From contig CARDBT010000010.1 in assembly GCA_948957135.1 (NCBI GenBank), positions 1-64,000 of the forward strand: 64,000 nucleotides of DNA, written 5' to 3'. The stretch comes from COE1 sp910588595. GTDB taxonomy: Bacteria; Bacillota; Clostridia; Lachnospirales; Lachnospiraceae. A program made the position numbers and the translations under genes. Within the stretch, counting starts at the first letter, position 1. Each line of letters opens with the position of its first letter. Below are positions 1-7,085 of this stretch, in pieces. The notes below the pieces were generated by a model that saw only the letters and a program-made list of their open reading frames with translations, made no database searches and had not been told where the DNA came from.

Positions 1-33
1 AGGGCGACGTCTTAACCGCTTGACCAACGAGCC
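1..33 (-). tRNA. 5' half of a tRNA, probably tRNA-Glu, cut by the window edge
   Basis: Read on the minus strand, 33 bases form an acceptor 5' strand (GGCTCGT), a D-arm (TGGTCAAGCGGTTAAGAC) and the 5' strand of the anticodon stem, ending at U33. The anticodon lies just outside the window. The D-arm with GGTCAAGCGGTTAAGAC is typical of Firmicute tRNA-Glu (sometimes Gln), so the amino acid is an inference. Confidence 0.75.
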
Positions 34-159
34 ATAACTGTTATATTCTGCTGTCCGTTTTTCTGTATTGCTGACAACTATTAAATCATACAACAGTTTT
101 TCAAAAAAAGCAAGTACTTTTTAAAATTTTTTTCAATTTTTTGTAATTCTATGCGACAC

Positions 160-462
160 TCAGATCTCAAAGTCCATGCAGACTCTCATCTTTACATAAG
201 GACGTACCCTGCCGTCTGCTACGGCTACATGCTCCGGATGCACTGCATAGGCTTTCAAGGCCTCCTCACTCTCAAACACAGAATCAAGCATCACGTCCGC
301 ATTGGAGGACGCCAACGGATCGATCTCCACTTTTATCTGGATCAACCCGGGGATTTTTCCCTGAAGTGCCTCGAGCCCTGCCTTGATCCCTGCCTTTGTA
401 TCCGACTTTTCACTGTCGGACAGCTCATCTTTCAACTGCCATAATATCACATGTTTTACCAT
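160..462 (-). CDS. Dabb-family (stress-responsive A/B barrel) protein
   Basis: A 100-residue protein starting MVKHVILWQLKDE, the usual opening of the dimeric alpha/beta barrel (Dabb) family. Members form small ferredoxin-like dimers, mostly of unknown role in Firmicutes. I chose the ATG at 462 because GGAGGG sits 9 bases upstream; a longer reading from 507 has no ribosome site. The later HPEHVAVADGRVRP segment also fits the family. It stands alone between a tRNA and an EAL gene. Family assignment is firm, function unknown. Confidence 0.85.
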   Translation of the reverse strand: MVKHVILWQLKDELSDSEKSDTKAGIKAGLEALQGKIPGLIQIKVEIDPLASSNADVMLDSVFESEEALKAYAVHPEHVAVADGRVRPYVKMRVCMDFEI

Positions 463-508
463 TGATTCACCCTCCTGCATATTTTCAATACTTTTACTTT
501 TTTGCAAA

Positions 509-1978
509 CTATTTTCTGGCGCTTCTGTCCTTTTTCAGCAGCTCGAAAAATTCTTCCTGCGGCATCGGCCTGGCAAAATAATATCCCTGCACATTATCAC
601 AGCCAATCTTATCGAGAAGTTCCACCTGCTCCCTGGTCTCCACACCCTCCGCCAGAAGTCCGAGCCCCAATTTCTGTGCCATGGATACCATATGCTCCAG
701 GATCAGTTTTCCTTTGTCAGAAGACATCATATTATCCATAAACTTTTTGTCCAGCTTTATAACGTCAAACGGTGTTTCAAGCAGCACATTCAACGAGGAA
801 TACCCACTCCCGAAATCGTCCATCAGCAATGTAAAACCATCAAGCTTAAGCCGCATCGCAGCCTGCCCGATCTGCTCATCGTTCGCGGTTTCTGTAATCT
901 CAAGCTCCAAAAGCTTTTTCTCGATGTGATACTTTTTGATATCGTCCAGCAGGACATGCACAAATTCCATGTCCTTGAGATGGTGCCTTGACACGTTTAC
1001 GGACACAGGGCAGTCCTCGATACCTATTTCGATACACTTTTTAATAAAACGGCTCGCTTCCTCCCAAATGTAGTAATCGACCATCTTGATAAATCCATTT
1101 TCTTCGATCACCAGAATAAACTCATTCGGATAGATCATCCCCCTCTCAGGGTGGATCCAACGTACAAGCGCCTCCGCACCGACGATCCTGTTCTGCGAAA
1201 TACTGTACTTTGGCTGCAGATACATCTTGAACTGTTTCTCCTCAACAGCGGCAAGCATATTTTCCTCGATAAACTTGCGGGTGTAGAGGAACTCCTTGAA
1301 CTGTTCCTCATAGAAGATGACATTCGAGACAACGTTTTCTTTTGCTGCTGTCCTTGCCATCGCCGCCCTGTCTTCCATCTGTCGGATCTCCATCTCCCTG
1401 TCATCGACAGAGTACACCCCAAAAGCAAGCTGCAGTTTTACGTTCTTAAACGAAGCAGACACCTCCTCGATCTGACTGATAAAACACATGAGGTCCTTGT
1501 CATGATCATATTCCGTGACCACCATGAACACATCACTTCTGAGATTTATATAAAATTGCCTGTCATTGCACATTCCGCCAAGCTTGTCCTTTATAAAAAA
1601 CAGTACTTCGTCGCCAAACTTCTCACCGTAAAGATCATTGATGATCTTGAAGCGCCTGATATCAAACTGTATAAAACCGATCTTCCTGCCAGACGTAAGC
1701 AGCAGCTCGTGCACATTACTTCTGAACTGATTCTGTTTATTTACATTCTTTATGACCGTCTGGATCTTCTCTGCATCCTCGACCCCCACAGCGCCAAGAC
1801 GTATGTATCCCCCTTCCTCGTCCCGCCGTTTCAGGATATCTTCAATGATCTCTATGCTTACCTTCAGAACATGCGGGCATACCTTCTTGACCAGACCTTC
1901 CCTGCGGATCACGACAAGCTCCTCCGGCTTTGAGAAATCTCTGCCAAGAATCTCTTTGCAGAGCGTCTTTCCTCCCAT
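509..1978 (-). CDS. GGDEF-EAL c-di-GMP phosphodiesterase, downstream part of a frameshifted gene
   Basis: Residues about 235-480 are an EAL domain with every catalytic feature: EALVRW, the Asn of SVNVS, LEITET, DDFGSGYSSL, the Lys of IKLDK, AEGVET and QGYYFARP. It should hydrolyse c-di-GMP to pGpG. Residues about 75-215 are a GGDEF fold whose signature has become RSDVF, so it cannot make c-di-GMP and may be regulatory. Residues 1-55 (LCKEILG, VCPHVLKV) are not a natural N-terminus. They match the C-terminal part of the C_GCAxxG_C_C family, whose front part is in another frame just upstream (1909-2262). One added T in a T6 tract near 2005 would join the two into a protein of about 585 residues. 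Confidence 0.85.
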   Translation of the reverse strand: MGGKTLCKEILGRDFSKPEELVVIRREGLVKKVCPHVLKVSIEIIEDILKRRDEEGGYIRLGAVGVEDAEKIQTVIKNVNKQNQFRSNVHELLLTSGRKIGFIQFDIRRFKIINDLYGEKFGDEVLFFIKDKLGGMCNDRQFYINLRSDVFMVVTEYDHDKDLMCFISQIEEVSASFKNVKLQLAFGVYSVDDREMEIRQMEDRAAMARTAAKENVVSNVIFYEEQFKEFLYTRKFIEENMLAAVEEKQFKMYLQPKYSISQNRIVGAEALVRWIHPERGMIYPNEFILVIEENGFIKMVDYYIWEEASRFIKKCIEIGIEDCPVSVNVSRHHLKDMEFVHVLLDDIKKYHIEKKLLELEITETANDEQIGQAAMRLKLDGFTLLMDDFGSGYSSLNVLLETPFDVIKLDKKFMDNMMSSDKGKLILEHMVSMAQKLGLGLLAEGVETREQVELLDKIGCDNVQGYYFARPMPQEEFFELLKKDRSARK

Positions 1979-2262
1979 CTTCTCACGAAAACGATAAAAA
2001 ATTCATCTGCATTCTTATAGCCAAACGATTCGAGCTTCTTATCCTGCGGTTCATACAACCCGAACGCCATGCCGAATATCATCGTCGCCGCCGTAATGCA
2101 CCCGCACACTTCTCCCCGGTGCATTCCGCCGCCAAAACAAGTACTGATCTTCATGACATTTTTAAGATTATATCCAAATTCCTCTGCAAATGCACCTGTA
2201 AGAGCCTGTGAACAATGAAATTCCTGCATCAGAAAATCCGTTGCCTTCTCAATATGTGTCAA
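1909..2262 (-). CDS. C_GCAxxG_C_C family domain, front part of the frameshifted GGDEF-EAL gene
   Basis: Starts at a TTG (2262) with AAAGGAG 8 bases upstream and reads LTHIEKATDFLMQEFHCSQ. The conserved cysteines are visible: FHCSQ, CFGGGMHRGEVCGC, then GMAFG. These C_GCAxxG_C_C proteins are putative redox or metal-binding modules of unknown function. In this frame the family pattern stops after DEFFIVF. If the T6 tract is read as T7 the frame continues as DEFFYRFREKMGGKTLC, exactly into the next frame, where the two remaining cysteine motifs and then GGDEF-EAL follow. The last residues written in this frame (RRWEERRSAK onward) are therefore probably not real. Confidence 0.75.
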   Translation of the reverse strand: MTHIEKATDFLMQEFHCSQALTGAFAEEFGYNLKNVMKISTCFGGGMHRGEVCGCITAATMIFGMAFGLYEPQDKKLESFGYKNADEFFIVFVRRWEERRSAKRFLAEISQSRRSLS

Positions 2263-2308
2263 TATGATAACTCCTTTCTGAAAAAATTTCATGTTGTACC
2301 ATATCACC

Positions 2309-2338
2309 ATTATATACTAATGCATGCATATTTAACAA
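2309..2338 (-). promoter_or_regulatory. Sigma-A-type promoter of the C_GCAxxG_C_C-GGDEF-EAL gene
   Basis: On the minus strand TTGTTA (2338-2333) and a perfect TATAAT (2314-2309) are separated by 18 bases, giving a start near 2302, about 40 bases before the TTG codon. The promoter lies just beside the MITE-like element. Confidence 0.55.
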
Positions 2339-2355
2339 CTTCATTTTGTATATCT

Positions 2356-2580
2356 TAGAGCGTGTTTGAAAAATCATTCCCGCCATCTGTATAACGACGC
2401 CATAGCGTCGTATTCACCACTTTGCGTGATATTTGCACCGCATTCAGTCGACGTAAGGCATTGCCCTTTATGCCTTTGCCCCCTACGCCTCCTTCATTTA
2501 GCACATCATCTGTAAGATGATTTAATCTCCCACAAACTGTGATGTACATCTGACGGAAAGCATTTTTCAAACACGCTCTA
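2356..2580. mobile_element. MITE-like element with 17-bp terminal inverted repeats and TA ends
   Basis: The element starts TA-GAGCGTGTTTGAAAAAT and ends in the exact reverse complement followed by TA (2562-2580). The similarity of the two ends continues imperfectly inward for about 20 more bases. It is 225 bp long and holds no credible gene. TA at both ends is what IS630/Tc1-mariner-type transposases leave, so it is probably a non-autonomous relative mobilised in trans. The right end overlaps the acylphosphatase gene: the TAG stop codon of that gene is the first three bases of the element. Confidence 0.75.
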
Positions 2581-2844
2581 GCGCACAGAAAAGGAACGTT
2601 CCTCCTCTTTAAGCGGTATCTCCTTTGACTCAATGGAATCGATCACAATATAGTCGCTCCGGTTGATCATCACCAACATCTGATTGATCGCTTCCTCCGT
2701 CCCCTGTGCCTCCATCTCGACAGAGCCGTCATACTCATTTTTTGCCCATCCTGTGATCCCCATGCCGTTTGCAGCGTACTTTGCCCGATAGCGGAATCCC
2801 ACGCCCTGCACCCTGCCTGTAAACCGAAAATGTTTTCTTACCAT
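2578..2844 (-). CDS. acyP: Acylphosphatase
   Basis: An 88-residue protein of normal acylphosphatase length. The phosphate-binding loop GRVQGVGFRYR carries the catalytic Arg, and the catalytic Asn lies in GWAKNEYDGSVE. It hydrolyses carboxyl-phosphate bonds such as acetyl phosphate or carbamoyl phosphate in the cytosol. It is the last gene of an operon (AAA ATPase, PAS, TrmH, acyP), 19 bases after the methyltransferase. The TAG stop is formed by the end of the inserted MITE-like element, so the C-terminus (ERSFSVR) may have been cut by a residue or two without harming the fold. Confidence 0.93.
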   Translation of the reverse strand: MVRKHFRFTGRVQGVGFRYRAKYAANGMGITGWAKNEYDGSVEMEAQGTEEAINQMLVMINRSDYIVIDSIESKEIPLKEEERSFSVR

Positions 2845-2863
2845 TTATTCAACCTCTTCTCTT

Positions 2864-3703
2864 TTATTGGCATCTTTTATCACGGCAGCTCCCCAGCTGC
2901 CAGAACGCGACTGCACTCGCCGCGGCTACATTCAGAGAATCAACGCCGTGTGCCATCGGGATTCGGACAGTATAATCACAACTGGCGATCGTGTCCGGCG
3001 CTATTCCGTCTCCTTCCGTACCCAGTACCACCGCAAGCTTTTCTTCCCGCAGAAGCTGTGGGGAATCTACACTTATCGAATCTTCTGTCAGCGCCATCGC
3101 CACAGTCGTAAACCCCATACCGCACAGTTCCTCCACCCCGTTTTCTGCATCCAAAAATGCCCAGGGTATCTGGAACACCGTCCCCATGCTGACCCTGATC
3201 GAACGACGGTACAGGGGATCGCTGCTTGCTGGCGTCAGCAGTATCCCGTCCATATTGAGCGCTGCTGCCGAGCGGAATATGGCACCGACATTCGTGGGAT
3301 TCATCACATTTTCAAGAACCGCGATCCGCTGCGCCCCCGCGCACACCTCTGAGACTGTCTTTTGTCTGGGACGCCTCATCGCGCACAACATGCCCCGCGT
3401 CAGTTTAAATCCTGTCAGCTGTGTCAGCACGTCAAACTCAGCTGTATAAACGGGAATGTCTCCGCACCGTCCGATGATCTCTCCCCCCTGTCCTTCGATA
3501 TGCTTTCTCTCCATCAATATTGACACCGGCGTACAGCCAGCGTCAAGTGCTCTCTCGATCACTCTTGGACTTTCTGCTATAAACATACCATTGTGGGGCT
3601 CATGACGGTTTAAGAGCTGTCCCTCGCTGAGTCTCGCATATACGTCGAGCTGCGGTGCGTCAAAATCTGTTATCTCTACAATATTATAAGTCCTATCCGG
3701 CAT
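2864..3703 (-). CDS. TrmH/SpoU-family RNA 2'-O-methyltransferase
   Basis: A 279-residue SPOUT methyltransferase that would methylate a ribose 2'-OH in tRNA or rRNA with S-adenosylmethionine. The three knot motifs are present: ENVMNPTNVGAIFRSA, VLGTEGDGI and IPMAHGVDSLNVAAASAV. The N-terminal 100 residues form the substrate-binding domain seen in such proteins (LLNRHEPHNGMFIAESPRVI). The exact target base cannot be told from sequence. It lies between a PAS protein and acyP in the same operon. Confidence 0.9.
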   Translation of the reverse strand: MPDRTYNIVEITDFDAPQLDVYARLSEGQLLNRHEPHNGMFIAESPRVIERALDAGCTPVSILMERKHIEGQGGEIIGRCGDIPVYTAEFDVLTQLTGFKLTRGMLCAMRRPRQKTVSEVCAGAQRIAVLENVMNPTNVGAIFRSAAALNMDGILLTPASSDPLYRRSIRVSMGTVFQIPWAFLDAENGVEELCGMGFTTVAMALTEDSISVDSPQLLREEKLAVVLGTEGDGIAPDTIASCDYTVRIPMAHGVDSLNVAAASAVAFWQLGSCRDKRCQ

Positions 3704-3730
3704 ATGATCCCAATCCCCTTCTTTTCAACT

Positions 3731-4105
3731 TCAGACGAAATCATACATTTTAGCTGTCTCCCGGTTCCGATACTCATGTTTCTCGTAATAGCCGATCAGA
3801 CTGCCATCGTCATTGCGCAGTGCAACCATATACACATCTTTGTTTTCTTTTTCGTTGTAAGATGTATAGATCCGATCGTGTTCTTCACTCTCTGTAAACC
3901 ACAAGATGACCTTTTTGATCAGCTCGCACGAATGCGGGCTGTGACAATCGAGCAGACTCCGTCCCACCAGCGCCTGTCCACCCTGTTTTTCATATCGCTG
4001 TATCGCTGCCGGATTCATGTATATGATCTCATGCTCCAGATTGCAGATCACAACTGCACTTTTGTCCTGATCGATCACACTCTTAAAATATTTTGACAAC
4101 TCCAT
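3731..4105 (-). CDS. Small stand-alone PAS-domain protein
   Basis: A 124-residue protein made almost only of a PAS fold: VVICNLEHEIIYMNPAAI at the start, then GRSLLDCHSPHSCELI, and the DDGSLIGYYEKHEYR strand near the end. No output domain is attached, so it may sense a small ligand or bind another protein. It has 15 bases to the upstream ATPase and 27 to the downstream methyltransferase, so it is co-transcribed. Ligand unknown. Confidence 0.8.
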   Translation of the reverse strand: MELSKYFKSVIDQDKSAVVICNLEHEIIYMNPAAIQRYEKQGGQALVGRSLLDCHSPHSCELIKKVILWFTESEEHDRIYTSYNEKENKDVYMVALRNDDGSLIGYYEKHEYRNRETAKMYDFV

Positions 4106-4120
4106 GCAAACACCTCCTAT

Positions 4121-4978
4121 TCACTGAAACTCATTTTCATATCTTTTAAAAAACTCATAATATGCCCTTACGTTGCCAAGCTCCGTCCAGCGCTTTACAT
4201 CCACTATCTCCTCGTCCAGATCATAAATCTTTGCGCCTCGCATGGAGAGCAGGAACGGCGAGTGCGTGGCGATCACGAACTGGCAGTGGAAAAAGCGGAC
4301 GGAATCCTCCAGAAAACGCAGCAGCTCCTGCTGTTTTTCCGGCGACAGGCTGTTCTCTGGCTCGTCGAGCAGATACAGTCCGTTTTCCTTGATCTTATCT
4401 GCAAAATAGAGGAATGCGCTCTCCCCGTTGGAGTGCTCCCTCACATTGTCCTGCAGATGATTGCGCACAAACTTTGACTTCGTATTGCGGCGCGCGGAAT
4501 TGATTTTTTTCAACCGCTCGTAATCTTCCAGGGAATGCATCTGGAAACGGGTATTTTTCGCCTCCTGATACTCCTCAAACAGCTCCTCGCGCTTTCGGTC
4601 GATTCCCTCGTTAATGCTCCGCAGATCCAGCATAAAGTCAAACACATCATCGCTTGTGATGATCCTGCTGTCCTCCGGTATCTTACCGATCGTATCATAG
4701 GAACACATCGCTGTGTAAGCCCCGAAAAAATTCGATCGATTGTACAGCGTTTCGCGCCCCAGCCCCAGTTTTTCCGCGATCACATTCAACGCTGTCGTCT
4801 TCCCCGAACCATTGCCGCCATACAGGATCGTCACTTCCTCAAAGTCAAGCATTTTCAGCTGATGCTCGGACAGCACCAGAAACGGATACACCGTATCATA
4901 ACAAGTACTCTTCTGTCCCATTGTAAAATCATATTCTGTCTCCCTGCCGGGGAATTCAAAATGAGATAAATAGATCAT
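4121..4978 (-). CDS. AAA-family ATPase of the ABC/OLD type
   Basis: A 285-residue soluble ATPase with Walker A GGNGSGKTTALN near residue 55, an ABC-like signature region HSNGESAFLYF, Walker B YLLDEPENSLSPE and an H-loop VIATHSPF. The inserted helical section (RKREELFEEYQEAKN) is short. Such single-domain ATPases resemble the AAA part of OLD and abortive-infection proteins, but no nuclease or toxin partner is next to it here; the neighbours are housekeeping. First gene of the acyP operon. Role unknown. Confidence 0.8.
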   Translation of the reverse strand: MIYLSHFEFPGRETEYDFTMGQKSTCYDTVYPFLVLSEHQLKMLDFEEVTILYGGNGSGKTTALNVIAEKLGLGRETLYNRSNFFGAYTAMCSYDTIGKIPEDSRIITSDDVFDFMLDLRSINEGIDRKREELFEEYQEAKNTRFQMHSLEDYERLKKINSARRNTKSKFVRNHLQDNVREHSNGESAFLYFADKIKENGLYLLDEPENSLSPEKQQELLRFLEDSVRFFHCQFVIATHSPFLLSMRGAKIYDLDEEIVDVKRWTELGNVRAYYEFFKRYENEFQ

Positions 4979-5248
4979 GTCAATACACCTGTCTTTCCCA
5001 TTGATACCGCGCCAAATCCACGCAGTTTCCTGTAAACATAATACTTTCTGCCCTCAACAGCTCCACCTGACGGTTGTCCAAATGACAACGCAGCATGTAT
5101 GCGTGCCGTTGTGCTGCTGCACTTTTTGAGGCTGATCTAAAACCGATGACGCAAAATGTCCCTCTCCTCTCGTCATCGATCTTAAAAACTGGTTTTATAA
5201 CGTGAGGATAAAGGACATTTATAAAATTTTTATAAACTTTTCAAGATT

Positions 5249-5806
5249 TTATCGGATCACCCTGACCTCAAAAGCGGTCGTCTGCGGCGGAATACTCATC
5301 GTCATAAAATTGGCGTGGCGTACCCTTACCCGCAGACCCGGAACAAGATTTTCAAAGTTCATTGGTCTGCCCATTCCATTTAGGATCTGCGCATTGTCCG
5401 CCACATTGAAGCGTATGACTGTTGACAGATTCCCGTCACTGATCGTCGTGAAACTCCTGCCCCGTCTGTCCACATCCACGATCCTGCCAACTGTCACATC
5501 CTCATTGCGCATTCCCCCTACCACCTGTATGACATATGCTGCCGCCTGCGGCGGAATGCTCCTTGTCGTTGCATTGGAAAATGCCGCATTCACAGTCATC
5601 CCTCTCCCCAGATCCCTAAGCGGTATCCGGTTACGGTTTTCGTCCATGATCATTGTGTTGTCACTGACGTTGAGTCGTATTGTCTGATCATCCCTGCTAC
5701 AATTGGGACAATCCCTGTAGGATACGAGTACGAACGAGCCATTCCTACCCGTCTCGACTTCCTCAATAGTCCCATTTGTGATCTGTGTCAAAAAAGTATT
5801 ATCCAT
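5249..5806 (-). CDS. Hypothetical protein with two tandem beta-rich domains
   Basis: A 185-residue protein made of two copies of one ~85-residue beta-strand module. Copy 1 runs from NGTIEEVETGRNGSFVLVSY to RSIPPQAAAYVIQVV, copy 2 from VGRIVDVDRRGRSFTTISD to MSIPPQTTAFEVRVIR. Each holds a (V/A)(S/A)DN block and ends SIPPQ(A/T)(A/T)A. There is no signal peptide or membrane segment. Copy 1 has a CPNC pair (RDCPNCSRDD) that copy 2 lacks. I do not recognise a characterised family. It is flanked by intergenic gaps and probably monocistronic. Confidence 0.75.
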   Translation of the reverse strand: MDNTFLTQITNGTIEEVETGRNGSFVLVSYRDCPNCSRDDQTIRLNVSDNTMIMDENRNRIPLRDLGRGMTVNAAFSNATTRSIPPQAAAYVIQVVGGMRNEDVTVGRIVDVDRRGRSFTTISDGNLSTVIRFNVADNAQILNGMGRPMNFENLVPGLRVRVRHANFMTMSIPPQTTAFEVRVIR

Positions 5807-5851
5807 TGGTATCTCACCTGTAAGATTTTAATATACTATATGCATGATTTC

Positions 5852-6331
5852 TCACACAGGGTACACGAGTCTCGACTCATCGATCTGGTACAGCACCTCA
5901 TCGAGATAGCGCTTCGCAAGATAATTTGCCATGCCAAGATTCATATCGAGATAATTGCCGCAGTCCTTCGGGCTGGCTCCCGGGACTTCGCCCTTGTAAT
6001 CCCTGATAAATTCATACAGCTCGATCATCAGCGGAACGATCTCTTTCGACTCGTAATCTCCCGCAAGCAGCAGATAAAATCCGGTTCTGCAGCCCATCGG
6101 ACCAAAATAGATCGTCCTCTCACCAAATTCCTTATGATTTCTGAGGAAAGTCGCCGCCAGATGTTCGATCGTGTGCACCTCCGCAGTGTTCATGACTGGC
6201 TCCTCGTTCGGCGATGTCATGCGCAGATCAAACGTTGTGATCGTGCTCTCGCCAACCTTATCTTTTCTCGATACATACACGCCTGGCTGCAGTTTGATGT
6301 GATCAATTGTAAAGCTTGTTATTTTTTGCAT
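5852..6331 (-). CDS. luxS: S-ribosylhomocysteine lyase LuxS
   Basis: A 159-residue LuxS, normal length. It cleaves S-ribosylhomocysteine to homocysteine and DPD, the precursor of autoinducer 2, within the activated methyl cycle. Metal ligands are visible as HTIEH and the later Cys in ASPKDCGNY; the catalytic Cys is in GPMGCRTGFY. It stands alone, with no pfs or methionine gene beside it. Confidence 0.97.
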   Translation of the reverse strand: MQKITSFTIDHIKLQPGVYVSRKDKVGESTITTFDLRMTSPNEEPVMNTAEVHTIEHLAATFLRNHKEFGERTIYFGPMGCRTGFYLLLAGDYESKEIVPLMIELYEFIRDYKGEVPGASPKDCGNYLDMNLGMANYLAKRYLDEVLYQIDESRLVYPV

Positions 6332-6389
6332 GATTCGTCCTCCTGGTTATTTGTTCTGTTGCTATCCTGTATCACTTTTGCCCAAACAT

Positions 6390-7085
6390 TCAATATCTTG
6401 TCATGATATAGCTTGACGGATCGATCAGGTTCGATCTGGGTATCTCACGTCCCCAGTGAATCGAAGAATTGAAATTTCCCTCCGCCACAATGACTGAATC
6501 TTCCCTCACTTCAAGCACGATAACTGAATGTGTATCGTGATCTACCCTGAGAATGTCCCCCACTTTTATATTGTTGTAGTCCTTATGGATCTGGGCTTTC
6601 ACATCACCGAAAGCCGCATCACTCACTGCAAACGCGAATCCTGCACAGCCATAGCCGCCTATGTAGGTTCCACCTTTCCAGCCATAATAATTATCGTTTG
6701 TCCAGTGCATTCCCTCCGGGAAGACAGCCTTCTGCGCCATGATCGTCTCATAAACCTGATCTGTCACCGCATCTGCCGTATCTGCCGTATCCTGCGCACT
6801 CAGACCGATCCCGTGGATATAGAATATTTGTCCATCCAAACAAATCTGAAAATAGCCGTTACTCGTAACACCTGTCACCTGTATCGGCAGGTCTGCCGCC
6901 ACCTCGGACAGCACTACTGTACCGTCGTCCGCGTCAGCCAGTATTATCGTATTCTCATTCGTATACAGGACTGCCTCCGCTGGTGTCACCGTGTACTCTG
7001 CTGCCGACGCACTCACCGCAGGTACACTGCACAGCAATGCCACACCAAACACAAAACCAACAATACCATTCCAAATCTTCTTCAT
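6390..7085 (-). CDS. Secreted protein with SH3-like and papain-fold amidase-like domains
   Basis: A 231-residue protein with a Sec signal peptide (MKKIWNGIVGFVFGVALLC, cut after VSASAA). Residues about 35-100 are an SH3-like cell-wall-binding segment. The rest resembles an NlpC/P60 or CHAP-type papain fold: Cys in GGYGCAGFAF, His in DHDTHSVIVLE and a polar EGNFNS block. It may cut or bind peptidoglycan. Its ATG overlaps the stop of the upstream GGDEF gene by 4 bases (ATGA), so the two are translationally coupled. Substrate not known. Confidence 0.75.
   Translation of the reverse strand: MKKIWNGIVGFVFGVALLCSVPAVSASAAEYTVTPAEAVLYTNENTIILADADDGTVVLSEVAADLPIQVTGVTSNGYFQICLDGQIFYIHGIGLSAQDTADTADAVTDQVYETIMAQKAVFPEGMHWTNDNYYGWKGGTYIGGYGCAGFAFAVSDAAFGDVKAQIHKDYNNIKVGDILRVDHDTHSVIVLEVREDSVIVAEGNFNSSIHWGREIPRSNLIDPSSYIMTRY

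Noticed and set aside
4121..4978. Phage-defence ATPase (OLD/abortive infection type)
   Set aside because: Only the ATPase is present; neighbours are housekeeping genes and no nuclease or toxin partner follows.
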